From assembly GCA_028383305.1 (NCBI GenBank), contig JAOEVD010000017.1, forward strand, positions 1-49,401: a stretch of DNA of 49,401 bases, in the 5' to 3' direction. Below are positions 26,957 to 35,777 of the stretch, piece by piece. A model generated the notes under the pieces. The model was not told where the DNA came from. It ran no database searches and was given only the letters and a program-made list of their open reading frames with translations. This DNA is from Candidatus Puniceispirillum sp. GTDB taxonomy: Bacteria; Pseudomonadota; Alphaproteobacteria; Puniceispirillales; Puniceispirillaceae. Positions within the stretch are counted from its first letter, which is position 1; each line of letters begins with the position of its first letter. The position numbers and the translations under genes are program-made.

Positions 26957-27208
26957 ATGCGTTCCGTAACGGTAATGCTATTGTTTTTTTTGCTTGGTTG
27001 CGCGCCGCTGGATCGGTCAATTCTCACCCGCGATGGGGATGAAGCCCTTGATTGCGCCGCGTTAAAAGCCGAATTTGATTTCGCTGCCGAACTTGGCGAA
27101 AATGCCCCAGCCCGCCGTCGGCATATCAGGGCGCTTCAGACTGAAAAGCAATGTGTGACGCCGCACAAAATATCAATTTCAATTGGCGTGTCAAAATCTT
27201 TTAACTGA
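26957..27208 (+). CDS. Small predicted lipoprotein
   Basis: An 83-residue protein beginning MRSVTVMLLFFLLGCAPLDRS, a lipoprotein signal with lipobox LLGC, so it should be lipid-anchored after Cys. The rest is short, charged and contains a second and third Cys (DCAALKAEF, EKQCVTP). AGGGG six bases before the ATG supports this start over an upstream in-frame one. I recognise no family. It follows the FKBP-rhodanese gene by about 118 bases in the same direction. Confidence 0.65.
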   Translation: MRSVTVMLLFFLLGCAPLDRSILTRDGDEALDCAALKAEFDFAAELGENAPARRRHIRALQTEKQCVTPHKISISIGVSKSFN

Positions 27209-27284
27209 TGGTTTGGTCATGGTCAGCTGCGCTTGCTTGAGGCTGATCCCATCATTGGCGCTGTGGCCGGTGCGTGAGGAAATT

Positions 27285-28148
27285 ATGAGTGCAAATCTGA
27301 AAAGCATAATCCTAATGATTATTGGGATGGGTTGTTTAACCTTATGTGATTTAATGATCAAAATCGCCAGCCAAACATTACCGCTCGGACAAGTAATGAT
27401 TATATTTGGTGTAGGCTCGATAATGGTGTTTTTGGGGATCATGCGTATTGAGGGAGAGTCTGTTCGCCTATCACCATTCACTAATCTTGCAGTGGTGGTG
27501 AGAAATATTGGGGACCTCATTGCCATTAATGGTATGTGCTTGGCATTAGTATTTGTCCCCATATCCATTATTGGAGCAGTGATTCAAACTGTACCGCTGA
27601 TGGTTACCGCCGCCGCAGCTTTGTTTCTTGGAGAGAGAGTTGGTACGAGGCGATGGTTGGCCATAGTCATTGGTTTTTTGGGAACTTTATTTATCATCCA
27701 GCCTGGTGCTGCTACTTTTGATATCACAATGGCCTTTGTATTGATTGCTGCAGTAGGTATGGCGTTGCGAGATATCACGACTAAGCTAGTTCGAGACAAT
27801 TTTTCAACGCTACTTCTATCGTCTTACACGTCAGTATTATTTATCGTCAGCGGTAGTGTTTTACTCATTATTTCAGGGGGAGCCATCGTGCCTGATTTAT
27901 GGATGAACGCCATACTTGCGGCAATGATCGCCTCTGGTTCTTTAGGTTTTTTCTTTACAACGAAGGCTGTCAGATTGGGAGATGTATCTGTTGTCATCCC
28001 GTTTCGTTACACTCGACTTCTGTTTTCTGTAGCAGCTGGCATTTTAATCCTTGGCGAGCAGATAAATGCAATGATGTTATTTGGCAGTGCTTTAACGATT
28101 TTGTCCGGTCTTTACATCTGGCGCAGAGAAATTGCGATTAAAAATTGA
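27285..28148 (+). CDS. DMT-superfamily (EamA) permease
   Basis: An inner-membrane permease of 287 residues with two EamA repeats of about five helices each. The first repeat ends at GFLGTLFIIQPGAATFD and the second at GSALTILSGLYIWRREI. The segment RDITTKLVR after the first repeat and VIPFRYTRLLFS in the second are typical of the RhaT/EamA group. GAGGA five bases before the ATG fixes the start; a 34-codon upstream extension is unlikely. It is distinct in sequence from the DMT gene at 12.1 kb. The substrate is unknown. Confidence 0.88.
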   Translation: MSANLKSIILMIIGMGCLTLCDLMIKIASQTLPLGQVMIIFGVGSIMVFLGIMRIEGESVRLSPFTNLAVVVRNIGDLIAINGMCLALVFVPISIIGAVIQTVPLMVTAAAALFLGERVGTRRWLAIVIGFLGTLFIIQPGAATFDITMAFVLIAAVGMALRDITTKLVRDNFSTLLLSSYTSVLFIVSGSVLLIISGGAIVPDLWMNAILAAMIASGSLGFFFTTKAVRLGDVSVVIPFRYTRLLFSVAAGILILGEQINAMMLFGSALTILSGLYIWRREIAIKN

Positions 28149-28163
28149 AATAGGCGAGGCAAT

Positions 28164-28349
28164 TTACTGAACAAACTCAAAAATATGCAGGAGCATCCGC
28201 TTTTGTTTGTCCGTCTGCCATTTTTCACCATTCCACAAATACCAGTGCTTATCGTCAAAGCAGAACACGACCTTAGCTTTAAGCCGAAAGGCAAAGATGT
28301 CAGCAAGTGTGGATTCTGTCACAGTCTCTGGCCGTCTTATGAGACGCAT
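28164..28349 (-). pseudogene. Fragment resembling a phage/plasmid P4-type primase-helicase
   Basis: A 61-codon open stretch reads LADIFAFRLKAKVVFCFDDKHWYLWNGEKWQTDKQKR. This resembles the D5/P4 primase N-terminal element in which a W-Y-x-W-x-G-x-x-W-x-x-D pattern follows a phrase about the reading strand of the replicon. The full protein is many hundreds of residues, so only a remnant is present; the frame closes 30 bases upstream. It sits 15 bases past the DMT permease and next to a 490-base gene-poor stretch, a setting that fits a decayed mobile element. A short orphan gene is the alternative. Confidence 0.4.
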
Positions 28350-28840
28350 ATCAGCTATGTTGCCATGATGCGCTTACTCACTGTCTGTTGAGACTTAGCC
28401 CTCTTCTTTTGTCATGATGTAAATCATTCCAAAAGCGAGCCACAAAGCTTATGCCGTTTTGCTATTAGATAGGCTTATGAGGCGTGACTGTCGCGCGGCA
28501 TACAGGCCCATTAGAAGGTGCTATCTCACAAATAGACCTAAAGTGTTAAGATTAAAATACAAGTAATACATATATTTAAACATCAAAGGACAATTTATGA
28601 ATTGCCTTTTTATCCAACTTGGCTTGCGTGTTTACTTTTTGAATTTAGCAAAATCTGATATTATCAATCTCGAGGCGGTGACAGTTCCTCTTCAATTGCA
28701 GCGGTTTGCGAACTCACCATACAAAAGCATATGAAAAAATATCCCTCAGGTAACCTGCTCTAAAGTAGATATGCGTAATTGACAAAATTAGGCGGAATGA
28801 TGTTTTAAGCGTTTATCAGGAATTAACATAGGATCAAATT
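28350..28840. other. Gene-poor intergenic stretch
   Basis: About 490 bases without a convincing gene. One 45-codon frame (28597-28734, +) has AAAGGA six bases before its ATG, but its translation resembles nothing I know. No clear terminator or riboswitch is visible. The promoter of the photolyase-like gene should lie in the last part, where AGGA precedes the GTG start. It may be decayed mobile DNA linked to the neighbouring primase-like fragment. Confidence 0.5.
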
Positions 28841-29992
28841 GTGCCGCCCATTACCGAACATGTGTACAAGACTGCTCATGAAGACCTAGGACGGTTTTTA
28901 GAGGGCTCCATCAATTCCTATGATCATTTACGTAATTTTGATTTTGGCCCAGATAACCGGCGCAATGTGTCATGCCTATCTAAATACATCTCACACCGGG
29001 TCTTATTTGAGTATGACATAATTACCCAGACTCTGGCTTTGCATAGCCACGATCATGTCGAAAAGTTTGTCCAGGAAGTTTTTTGGCGGGTCTATTGGAA
29101 GGGCTGGCTTGAACACCGACCAACGGTGTGGGATGATTTTGTTTCATTCGTTTCCGACAACGCGTCGAACTCAAATTACCAAAATGCCATTAAAGGTAAA
29201 ACTGGGATCAGGTGCTTTGACAGCTGGGTAAATGAGTTACGGGATAGGAATTATCTGCATAATCACACTCGAATGTGGTTTGCCAGCATTTGGATTTTCA
29301 CCCTTGGCTTGCCTTGGCAATTAGGCGCACGTTTTTTCATGCACCATTTGCTTGATGGCGATGCCGCGTCAAATACACTTGGTTGGCGGTGGGTGGCAGG
29401 CGTGCAAACAGTGGGTAAACACTATCTTGCTCGTTCGAACAATATTTCACGTTATACTGATGGTATGTTTGGTGATGATAATCTAAACGAGGAGGCAGAG
29501 CCGTGTTTTGATAATACTGATCATACCACTCTTCCAATTGATCCAGCCGGTGGCATGACACAGAAATTTAATACGCTTGTTGTCTTTGATACTGACCTAC
29601 ATCTTGAAAGTGAAAATATCTACGACAACTATGAAACTGTTTTTGTTATTTGCCTAAACAATGATGAACGCAGTATTTTGCTGAGCAACAATGTGCTTGC
29701 TTTTAAGCAGGCGCTTAGCAATGATTTTGTAGCGCGCTGCCAAAATGCTAGATTGTGTGATCCTTCCAATTTCATCGAAATAGCATCCACCATTGAGGGA
29801 CTTGATGTTGTATATCCGTTTGTTGGGGATAATCTTGATTATCTGAAACGCCTTCAATCATTGACCAATGTGACACTGCATATCCGCAAGCGCGCAGAAG
29901 ATCTCCATTGCTGGCAATATGCAAAAAAGGGATTTTTCAACTTTAAAAAACAAATTCCATCGATAATCAATACATTGGGTTTGCAATCTTAA
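28841..29992 (+). CDS. Photolyase/cryptochrome-family FAD protein with reversed domain order
   Basis: Residues about 20-210 are the FAD-binding helical domain of DNA photolyases: VSCLSKYISHRVL, EKFVQEVFWRVYWKGWLEHRP, then YLHNHTRMWFASIWIF, FFMHHLLDGDAASNTLGWRWVAG and KHYLARSNNISRYT. The usual N-terminal antenna (Rossmann-like) domain is absent from the front. The C-terminal part (about 240-380) begins NTLVVFDTDLHLES and ends with a KKGFFNFKKQIPSI motif, and looks like an alpha/beta domain placed behind the FAD domain. I recall proteins of this layout in Rhodobacteraceae. Light-driven DNA repair or photoreception is likely but not proven. The start is GTG with AGGA upstream. Confidence 0.82.
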   Translation: MPPITEHVYKTAHEDLGRFLEGSINSYDHLRNFDFGPDNRRNVSCLSKYISHRVLFEYDIITQTLALHSHDHVEKFVQEVFWRVYWKGWLEHRPTVWDDFVSFVSDNASNSNYQNAIKGKTGIRCFDSWVNELRDRNYLHNHTRMWFASIWIFTLGLPWQLGARFFMHHLLDGDAASNTLGWRWVAGVQTVGKHYLARSNNISRYTDGMFGDDNLNEEAEPCFDNTDHTTLPIDPAGGMTQKFNTLVVFDTDLHLESENIYDNYETVFVICLNNDERSILLSNNVLAFKQALSNDFVARCQNARLCDPSNFIEIASTIEGLDVVYPFVGDNLDYLKRLQSLTNVTLHIRKRAEDLHCWQYAKKGFFNFKKQIPSIINTLGLQS

Positions 29993-30125
29993 TTGATGGG
30001 TGTGACGGCAAAACATGCGGTTCAAAAAGCTGGTTAGGCTATGCATGATTTGTTAGCTTGAATGAGCCAACGAAAATAGGGTATTTTGTCTCGATGGCAT
30101 GGTTATTTTTGAGTTTCAAATGTCT

Positions 30126-30155
30126 CCGTCAGTGCCAAGTTGCTTTAACTGACGG
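30126..30155 (+). promoter_or_regulatory. Inverted repeat upstream of the liv operon
   Basis: An 8-bp perfect repeat (CCGTCAGT/ACTGACGG) with a 14-base spacer lies about 55 bases before the binding-protein start. It is a candidate operator or leader hairpin for the operon. Confidence 0.35.
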
Positions 30156-30208
30156 CGCATCAGAGATTTATAAACTATTTTGATTGAAAACTACTAGGGG
30201 TGGATATT

Positions 30209-31390
30209 GTGAAAAAAACTCTCGCTTTAGCGGTGACGGCCGCTTTTCTGGCAACGCCAGCGTTTGCTGCTGATGTGAAAATTGGCGTGCTATTAGGATT
30301 CACTGGGCCTATCGAATCGTTAACACCAGATATGGCAAGCGGTGCTGAATTGGCAATGAAAGAAGCCAGTGAAAGCGGTGCTTTTATGGGTGGCTCGAAA
30401 ATTATCTCTGTTCGTGGTGACTCAACTTGTGTTGATGCGGCAGCAGCAACTGCAACCGCAGAACGGTTGATCACCGCAGATGGTGTCAGTGCCATTATGG
30501 GTGCCGACTGTTCAGGTGTGACCACAGCAGTTTTGCAAAATGTTGCGCTTGCAAAAGGCGTGGTTATGATTTCACCATCAGCGACCTCACCGGCTCTTTC
30601 TACTGTCGAAGACAATGGACTATTTTTCCGAACTTCGCCATCAGATGCACGTCAAGGTCAGGTGCTAGCGGAAATCCTCAAAGAGAAAGGTGTGAAATTG
30701 GCAGCCATCAGCTATACAAATAATGACTATGGCAAGGGTCTGGCAGCCAGCATCCAGAGCAATTTTGAAGATTTGGGTGGTAAAGTAACCATCTCGACTT
30801 CGCATGAAGATGGTAAAGGTGATTATGGCGCAGAGGTTGCTGCACTGGCGCAGGCTGGCGGTGATGTGTTGATTGTCGCCGGTTATCTTGATCAGGGTGG
30901 TAAGGGCGTTATTCAGGCGTCGATTGACGCAGGTGCATTTGATGTTTTTGTTTTGCCTGATGGCATGATTGGCGACAGCCTTCCAGCCGCAATCGGTAAG
31001 GATTTGAACGGTTCATATGGCACTTTGCCGGGCACAGACAGCGCCGGTGCAGCCAAGTTCAATGGTCTGGCTACGGCGGCTGGCTTTAAGCCGGGACCTT
31101 ATGCACCACAATCCTATGATGCAGCGGCATTGATGATCCTTGCCATGCAAGCATCCTCTTCTTCTGACAGCCTCAAATTCAAAACGAAGATTACTGATGT
31201 TGCGAATTTGCCTGGCGAAAAAATTTACCCAGGCGAATTGGCAAAGGCCTTGAAAATCTTGGCCTCTGGCGGTGATGTGGATTATGTCGGCGCAACGGAT
31301 GTCGAGTTAATTGGCCCGGGTGAGTCCGCTGGCGCTTTCCAAGAGATCATGATCAAAGATCAGAAAATTACGCCTGTTCGTTATCGTTAG
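30209..31390 (+). CDS. livK: Branched-chain amino acid-type ABC transporter, periplasmic binding protein
   Basis: A 393-residue periplasmic receptor of the Leu/Ile/Val-binding family. The signal peptide MKKTLALAVTAAFLATPAFAA has a clear AFA-A cleavage site. The mature protein starts DVKIGVLLGFTGPIESLTPDMASGAELA, the usual family opening. The segment GADCSGVTTAVLQNVA and the phrase ISPSATSPALS form part of the ligand site region. It starts with GTG behind AGGGG eight bases away; a GTG three codons upstream is less well placed. It is the first gene of a complete five-gene operon. The family also binds amides, urea and other small molecules, so the ligand is uncertain. Confidence 0.93.
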   Translation: MKKTLALAVTAAFLATPAFAADVKIGVLLGFTGPIESLTPDMASGAELAMKEASESGAFMGGSKIISVRGDSTCVDAAAATATAERLITADGVSAIMGADCSGVTTAVLQNVALAKGVVMISPSATSPALSTVEDNGLFFRTSPSDARQGQVLAEILKEKGVKLAAISYTNNDYGKGLAASIQSNFEDLGGKVTISTSHEDGKGDYGAEVAALAQAGGDVLIVAGYLDQGGKGVIQASIDAGAFDVFVLPDGMIGDSLPAAIGKDLNGSYGTLPGTDSAGAAKFNGLATAAGFKPGPYAPQSYDAAALMILAMQASSSSDSLKFKTKITDVANLPGEKIYPGELAKALKILASGGDVDYVGATDVELIGPGESAGAFQEIMIKDQKITPVRYR

Positions 31391-31449
31391 TCATTAACCA
31401 AAAACCCGGCCCTGAACATGCGTTTGGGGCCGTGTTTGAAAGCTGATCC

Positions 31450-32244
31450 ATGCTATCTGTTCAAAATGTCGGCATGCATTTTGGCGGCATCAAGGCTGTT
31501 GATAATATCAGCTTGTCTATTGAAACTGGTTCAATTACTGGCCTGATTGGACCAAATGGTGCTGGAAAAACGACGCTTTTCAACGTAATTGCCGGTCTTT
31601 ACAGGCCTAATACTGGCCGGGTTTTTCTGGACGGGCAGGATATCACCGGTGCAGCGCCGCATGAGTTGTTTCACAAAGGTCTGTTGCGTACCTTCCAGCT
31701 AGCGCATGAATTTTCATCGCTGACTGTTCGGGAGAATCTAATGATGGTTCCGCCCAACCAGTCCGGCGAACGCCTGATTGATATATGGCTATCACCAAAG
31801 AAAATCCGTGCCGAAGAAGCCGCAAACCGTCAGCGTGCCAACGATGTCATTGCGTTTTTGCAAATTTCCCATCTTGCTGATGAATATGCTGGCAACCTAT
31901 CGGGGGGACAAAAGAAGCTTCTTGAACTGGGCCGAACTATGATGACAGACGCTAAGATTGTGTTTCTGGATGAGGTTGGCGCTGGTGTGAACCGTACGCT
32001 TTTGCACCAGATTGGCGATGCAATTTTGCGCCTTAACACCGAATTTGGATACACTTTCTGCATGATTGAGCATGATATGCAATTTATTGCGCGCATGTGT
32101 GATCCAGTAATCGTGATGGCACAAGGCAGAGTTCTGGCTGAAGGTAGTGCGGCCCAGGTTCAGGCAAATGAGGATGTCATTGATGCTTATCTGGGCACAG
32201 GCCTAAGAAACCAGACACGCAAATCCAGAGACCGCCAGCAATGA
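31450..32244 (+). CDS. livG: Branched-chain amino acid-type ABC transporter, ATPase (LivG)
   Basis: One of the two cytoplasmic ATPases of the system, 264 residues. Walker A is GPNGAGKTTLF, the signature is LSGGQKKLLELGR, and Walker B is IVFLDEVGAGVN, where many LivG proteins have DEPAAGLN. The terminal segment MIEHDMQFIARMCDPVIVMAQGRVLAEG is typical of the LivG class. It overlaps livF by four bases (ATGA). The ribosome binding site is weak. Confidence 0.94.
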   Translation: MLSVQNVGMHFGGIKAVDNISLSIETGSITGLIGPNGAGKTTLFNVIAGLYRPNTGRVFLDGQDITGAAPHELFHKGLLRTFQLAHEFSSLTVRENLMMVPPNQSGERLIDIWLSPKKIRAEEAANRQRANDVIAFLQISHLADEYAGNLSGGQKKLLELGRTMMTDAKIVFLDEVGAGVNRTLLHQIGDAILRLNTEFGYTFCMIEHDMQFIARMCDPVIVMAQGRVLAEGSAAQVQANEDVIDAYLGTGLRNQTRKSRDRQQ

Positions 32245-32945
32245 CATTCATGATTGGTGAAAATATGGTTGGCGGCTATGGCAGCACAGATATTTTGAAC
32301 GGCTGTTCTATTTGTGTTGACCTTGGTGAAATTGCCGTTGTTGTTGGTCCAAATGGAGCTGGCAAATCCACCGCGATGAAAGCCATTTTTGGCATGTTAA
32401 ATCTCCGTGGTGGGAAAATATCAATTGATGGTGAGGATATAACCGCACTCGCGCCATTTGAACGCGTGAGAAAAGGAATGGCCTTTGTTCCGCAAACCCA
32501 CAATGTTTTTAACTCGATGACGGTTGAAGAGAATCTTGAGATGGGCGCCTTTATCAATACCAGCCCGATCGCCGGCATCATGGCGCAGGTCTACGACCTG
32601 TTTCCGGTTTTAAAAGAAAAGCGTCACCAGCGTGCTGGTGAATTATCCGGTGGACAGCGGCAGCAGGTCGCTGTCGGACGTGCGTTGATGACAGAACCAA
32701 AACTGCTAATGCTTGATGAACCCACCGCTGGCGTCTCACCAATTGTGATGGATGAGTTGTTTGATCGCATCATCGACGTGGCCAGCACCGGCATTGCTGT
32801 TTTGATGGTTGAACAAAATGCCAAACAGGCTCTTGGCATTGCTGATCAGGGCTTTGTGCTGGTGCAAGGCGAAAATCGCTATACTGGCAGTGGAACGGCT
32901 TTGCTGCGCAATGCCAATGTTCGCAAAGCCTTTTTGGGAGGCTGA
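32241..32945 (+). CDS. livF: Branched-chain amino acid-type ABC transporter, ATPase (LivF)
   Basis: The second ATPase, 234 residues. Walker A is GPNGAGKSTAMKAIFGM, the signature LSGGQRQQVAVGRALM and Walker B LLMLDEPTAGVSP. VPQTHNVFNSMTVEENLEMG is the usual LivF Q-loop region. It would pair with LivG on the LivH/LivM channel. It overlaps livG by ATGA and is followed almost directly by livH. Confidence 0.94.
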   Translation: MTFMIGENMVGGYGSTDILNGCSICVDLGEIAVVVGPNGAGKSTAMKAIFGMLNLRGGKISIDGEDITALAPFERVRKGMAFVPQTHNVFNSMTVEENLEMGAFINTSPIAGIMAQVYDLFPVLKEKRHQRAGELSGGQRQQVAVGRALMTEPKLLMLDEPTAGVSPIVMDELFDRIIDVASTGIAVLMVEQNAKQALGIADQGFVLVQGENRYTGSGTALLRNANVRKAFLGG

Positions 32946-32948
32946 TTG

Positions 32949-33962
32949 GTGGAAATGCTGTTAAATCCACTGGTGCTTTTGGCGAATTTCGTTCTGGTTC
33001 CGGGCCTGGCCTACGGCAGCCAACTTGCCCTTGGTGCGCTTGGGGTAACAATGGTGTATGCGGTGCTGAATTTCTCAAATTTCAGCCATGGCGAGGTTAT
33101 GTCTTTCGGTGCCATGATCACCATCCTTTCAACCTATTGGCTAAAATCTATCGGCTTGTCGATTTCACCATTGCCAACAGCCCTTTTGGCACTACCCTTG
33201 GGCATTCTTGGCACAATTGGACTTTGCCTCTTATTGGACCGGCTGGTGTTTCGCTTTTATCGCCATCAACGGGCCAGTTCAGTCACCTATTTGATCGTGT
33301 CAATTGGGGTGATGTTTGTGATTGGAGGGGTTATACGTTTCGTCATTGGGCCCAATGACCGAAACTTCAATGATGGCGACCGGTTTCTGTTGAAGGCTCG
33401 CGAATTTAAGGAAATCAGTGGCTTGTCCGAAGGCTTGGCAATCAAATCATCGCAGGCCATTACGGTGTTTACTGCAGTCATCGTGGTGGCAGCTATATTC
33501 TGGTTCTTGAACCGAACACGCACTGGTAAATCAATGCGAGCCTATGCCGACAATCAGGATCTAGCGCTTTTATCGGGCATAAATCCGGATCGTGTTGTTA
33601 GCATCACATGGATTATTACAGCGGGGCTGGCGGCGGTCGCTGGAACTTTATATGGACTTGATAAAAGCTATAAACCACTGGTTTATTTGCATCTTGTTCT
33701 GCCTATCTTTGCCGCTGCAATCGTTGGCGGTGTTGGTAACCCACTTGGCGCAATTGTCGGTGGTTTTGTCATTGCTTTTTCCGAATTACTGCTCACTTTC
33801 GCCTACAAAAAAGTAGCTGCCTATTTATTTGGTGAAGGGCTTTTTGGCGATGGGCTTTTACAGATATTATCTACTGATTATAAATTTGCAGTTTCCTTTA
33901 TGATATTGGTTGTGGTGCTGCTGATAAAGCCAACTGGCATTTTTAGTGGGAAGTCATTATGA
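32949..33962 (+). CDS. livH: Branched-chain amino acid-type ABC transporter, permease (LivH)
   Basis: An inner-membrane permease of 337 residues with about eight to nine hydrophobic segments. GLAYGSQLALGALGVTMVYAVLNFSNFSHGEVM is the LivH opening, and MRAYADNQDLALLSGINPDRVVSITWIITAGLAAVAGTL contains the ATPase-contact EAA-like loop. GGGAGG seven bases upstream supports the GTG start; a TTG one codon earlier is possible. The stop overlaps the livM ATG (ATGA). Confidence 0.93.
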   Translation: MEMLLNPLVLLANFVLVPGLAYGSQLALGALGVTMVYAVLNFSNFSHGEVMSFGAMITILSTYWLKSIGLSISPLPTALLALPLGILGTIGLCLLLDRLVFRFYRHQRASSVTYLIVSIGVMFVIGGVIRFVIGPNDRNFNDGDRFLLKAREFKEISGLSEGLAIKSSQAITVFTAVIVVAAIFWFLNRTRTGKSMRAYADNQDLALLSGINPDRVVSITWIITAGLAAVAGTLYGLDKSYKPLVYLHLVLPIFAAAIVGGVGNPLGAIVGGFVIAFSELLLTFAYKKVAAYLFGEGLFGDGLLQILSTDYKFAVSFMILVVVLLIKPTGIFSGKSL

Positions 33963-35332
33963 ACAAGCCATCAAAAAATGCGCCTGCGCGCAACCATATA
34001 TTTAGCTTGCCAGCAGACTGGTCGGCTCATCGGCGCAATTTGGTACTCGCTTGCATAATGGCATTAATGCTCAGTTTTGTGGGGTTCGTCCAAAGTTGGA
34101 ATTTGGCATTTTCACTTCTAAACATGTGCTTGATTTCCGCGATAATGTCGCTGGGGGTGAATATCCAATGGGGCTATGCTGGTCTGTTTAATGCTGGGGT
34201 TATGGGATTCGCTGCACTTGGTGGACTGGCTGCAGTGCTTGTGTCGATGGACCCAGTGCCGTCAGCCTGGGCTGCTGGTGGCGGCGGGATAAGTCTTGGT
34301 TTGGTGATTGGCTTTGTGACTATTTGTGTCAACATCTATCTCTGGAAACGGGCCCGGTCACAAGGCAAGAAACGCTATTGGCTGATCGGCTTGGTTGTTG
34401 TGGTCGGCTATAGCCTGATGCGCATGACGATTGATCCATCAGTGGCCGCAATCGAGGCGGTTGACCCCGCCATGACCGGTTACCTTGGTGGGCTTGGCTT
34501 GCCAATTGTCTTGTCATGGATAGTTGGTGGTTTGTTTGCCGCTGCAGCGGCATGGGTTGTTGGCAAGGTCGCACTTGGCCTTCGTTCAGATTATCTGGCT
34601 ATTGCGACGCTTGGTATTTCGGAAATAATTCTTTACGTGCTGAAATTTGAAGATTGGCTCACACGCGGTGTAAAGAATGTGAACGGCTTGCCGCGGCCGG
34701 TGCCCTATGAGGTGGATTTGCAAGAGGCCACATGGTTTCAAGAAATCATCACGCAGTTCAACCTGTCAATTGTTGAGGCTTCATCTTTGCTGGTAAAACT
34801 GTGTTATGCAGGCCTTTTCCTCATTGTTCTATTGACCATAATTTGGCTCTCGGAAAGCGCCCTCCGTGGACCGTGGGGGCGGATGATGCGAGCCATTCGT
34901 GACAATGAGGTTGCGGCAAATGCGATGGGCAAAAATGTTACTTCCCGGCATTTGCAGGTGTTTGTTTTGGGTTCGGCAGTAATTGGAATTGCTGGTGCGA
35001 TGCTGGTGACACTTGATGGACAATTCACCCCGACAAGTTATCAGCCACTCCGTTTCACCTTTCTGATTTGGGTGATGGTGATTGTTGGTGGTTCGGGTAA
35101 TAACTGGGGTGCGGTTCTGGGCGGCTTTGTTGTCTGGTTCTTCTGGATTGAGGCCGAACCAATTGGCCTTTGGCTTATCACTTTGCTGACGTCGGGCATG
35201 GAACCAACCCATTGGCTGCGATTGCATCTAATCGAAAATGCAGCGCATACACGCCTCATAACCATGGGGTTGGTCCTTTTGTTAACGCTGCGTTTTGCGC
35301 CGCGTGGTTTAATCCCCGAAGTCAAAAGATAA
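33959..35332 (+). CDS. livM: Branched-chain amino acid-type ABC transporter, permease (LivM)
   Basis: The partner permease, 457 residues, longer than the usual 320-420. Extra hydrophobic residues lie between the first permease segments (VNIQWGYAGLFNAGVMGFAALGG) and LRSDYLAIATLGISEIILYVLK. The conserved MRAIRDNEVAANAMGKNVT loop contacts the ATPases. WVMVIVGGSGNNWGAVLGGFVVWFFW and the terminal LTLRFAPRGLIPE are typical. It is the last gene of the operon and is followed at once by a terminator-like palindrome. Confidence 0.93.
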   Translation: MNKPSKNAPARNHIFSLPADWSAHRRNLVLACIMALMLSFVGFVQSWNLAFSLLNMCLISAIMSLGVNIQWGYAGLFNAGVMGFAALGGLAAVLVSMDPVPSAWAAGGGGISLGLVIGFVTICVNIYLWKRARSQGKKRYWLIGLVVVVGYSLMRMTIDPSVAAIEAVDPAMTGYLGGLGLPIVLSWIVGGLFAAAAAWVVGKVALGLRSDYLAIATLGISEIILYVLKFEDWLTRGVKNVNGLPRPVPYEVDLQEATWFQEIITQFNLSIVEASSLLVKLCYAGLFLIVLLTIIWLSESALRGPWGRMMRAIRDNEVAANAMGKNVTSRHLQVFVLGSAVIGIAGAMLVTLDGQFTPTSYQPLRFTFLIWVMVIVGGSGNNWGAVLGGFVVWFFWIEAEPIGLWLITLLTSGMEPTHWLRLHLIENAAHTRLITMGLVLLLTLRFAPRGLIPEVKR

Positions 35333-35350
35333 AACCAGCGCTGGTTTTGG
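35331..35350 (+). terminator. Terminator-like palindrome after livM
   Basis: An 18-base perfect palindrome (AAAACCAGCGCTGGTTTT) begins inside the livM stop codon. It folds as a 7-bp stem with a GCGC loop and ends in TTTT, so it can act as a short intrinsic terminator. Confidence 0.55.
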
Positions 35351-35364
35351 CGTTTGGAGGCATA

Positions 35365-35424
35365 ATGCTGCCTTACGCCTTATGGAACGCGTCTTATATC
35401 ATCATAGACTCCAGCCCGACATGA
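35365..35424 (+). CDS. Possible 19-residue small ORF
   Basis: A short frame, MLPYALWNASYIIIDSSPT, is preceded by GGAGG with a 4-base spacer, just after the liv operon terminator. It is too short to classify. It may be a small protein, the stub of a lost gene, or chance. Confidence 0.2.
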   Translation: MLPYALWNASYIIIDSSPT

Positions 35425-35531
35425 TATGTAACGATCATCAAACCGGTACATCACTTTGGACATCACTCACCACCTGCAAACAATCAATATGTCTACAAAT
35501 CAGTGAGATACATGTTCGTTGTTAAGAAAAT

Positions 35532-35606
35532 TGGAGCGGGTGAAGGGATTCGAACCCTCGACCCCAACCTTGGCAAGGTTGTGCTCTACCACTGAGCTAC
35601 ACCCGC
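35532..35606 (-). tRNA. tRNA-Gly (anticodon GCC)
   Basis: The minus strand reads GCGGGTG...CACCCGC with a seven-pair acceptor stem, a discriminator U, and an encoded CCA end. The D-arm is TAGCTCAGTGGTAGAGCA, the anticodon arm holds CTTGCCAAG with GCC as anticodon, and the T-arm is GAGGGTTCGAATCCCTT. All four arms are intact. Confidence 0.97.
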
Positions 35607-35777
35607 GTCGCATCCATAAAATCAGTTGGGATGCGGATATCGCGAACCGCTGAGAGCTGGTATAATCCAAGCCTTGCGCCCTTGCAAGAGACAAATTACC
35701 CAATCAAGTGGTGTTGGCAGCGGTTTTTTTATTTGCATGCCATCTGCTGGTGCGGCAGACCCTCAGAATTGATAATT

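Noticed and set aside
35532-35606. tRNA-Gly as an integration site
   Set aside because: No integrase and no duplicated tRNA 3' end lies nearby; the tRNA is flanked by ordinary genes.
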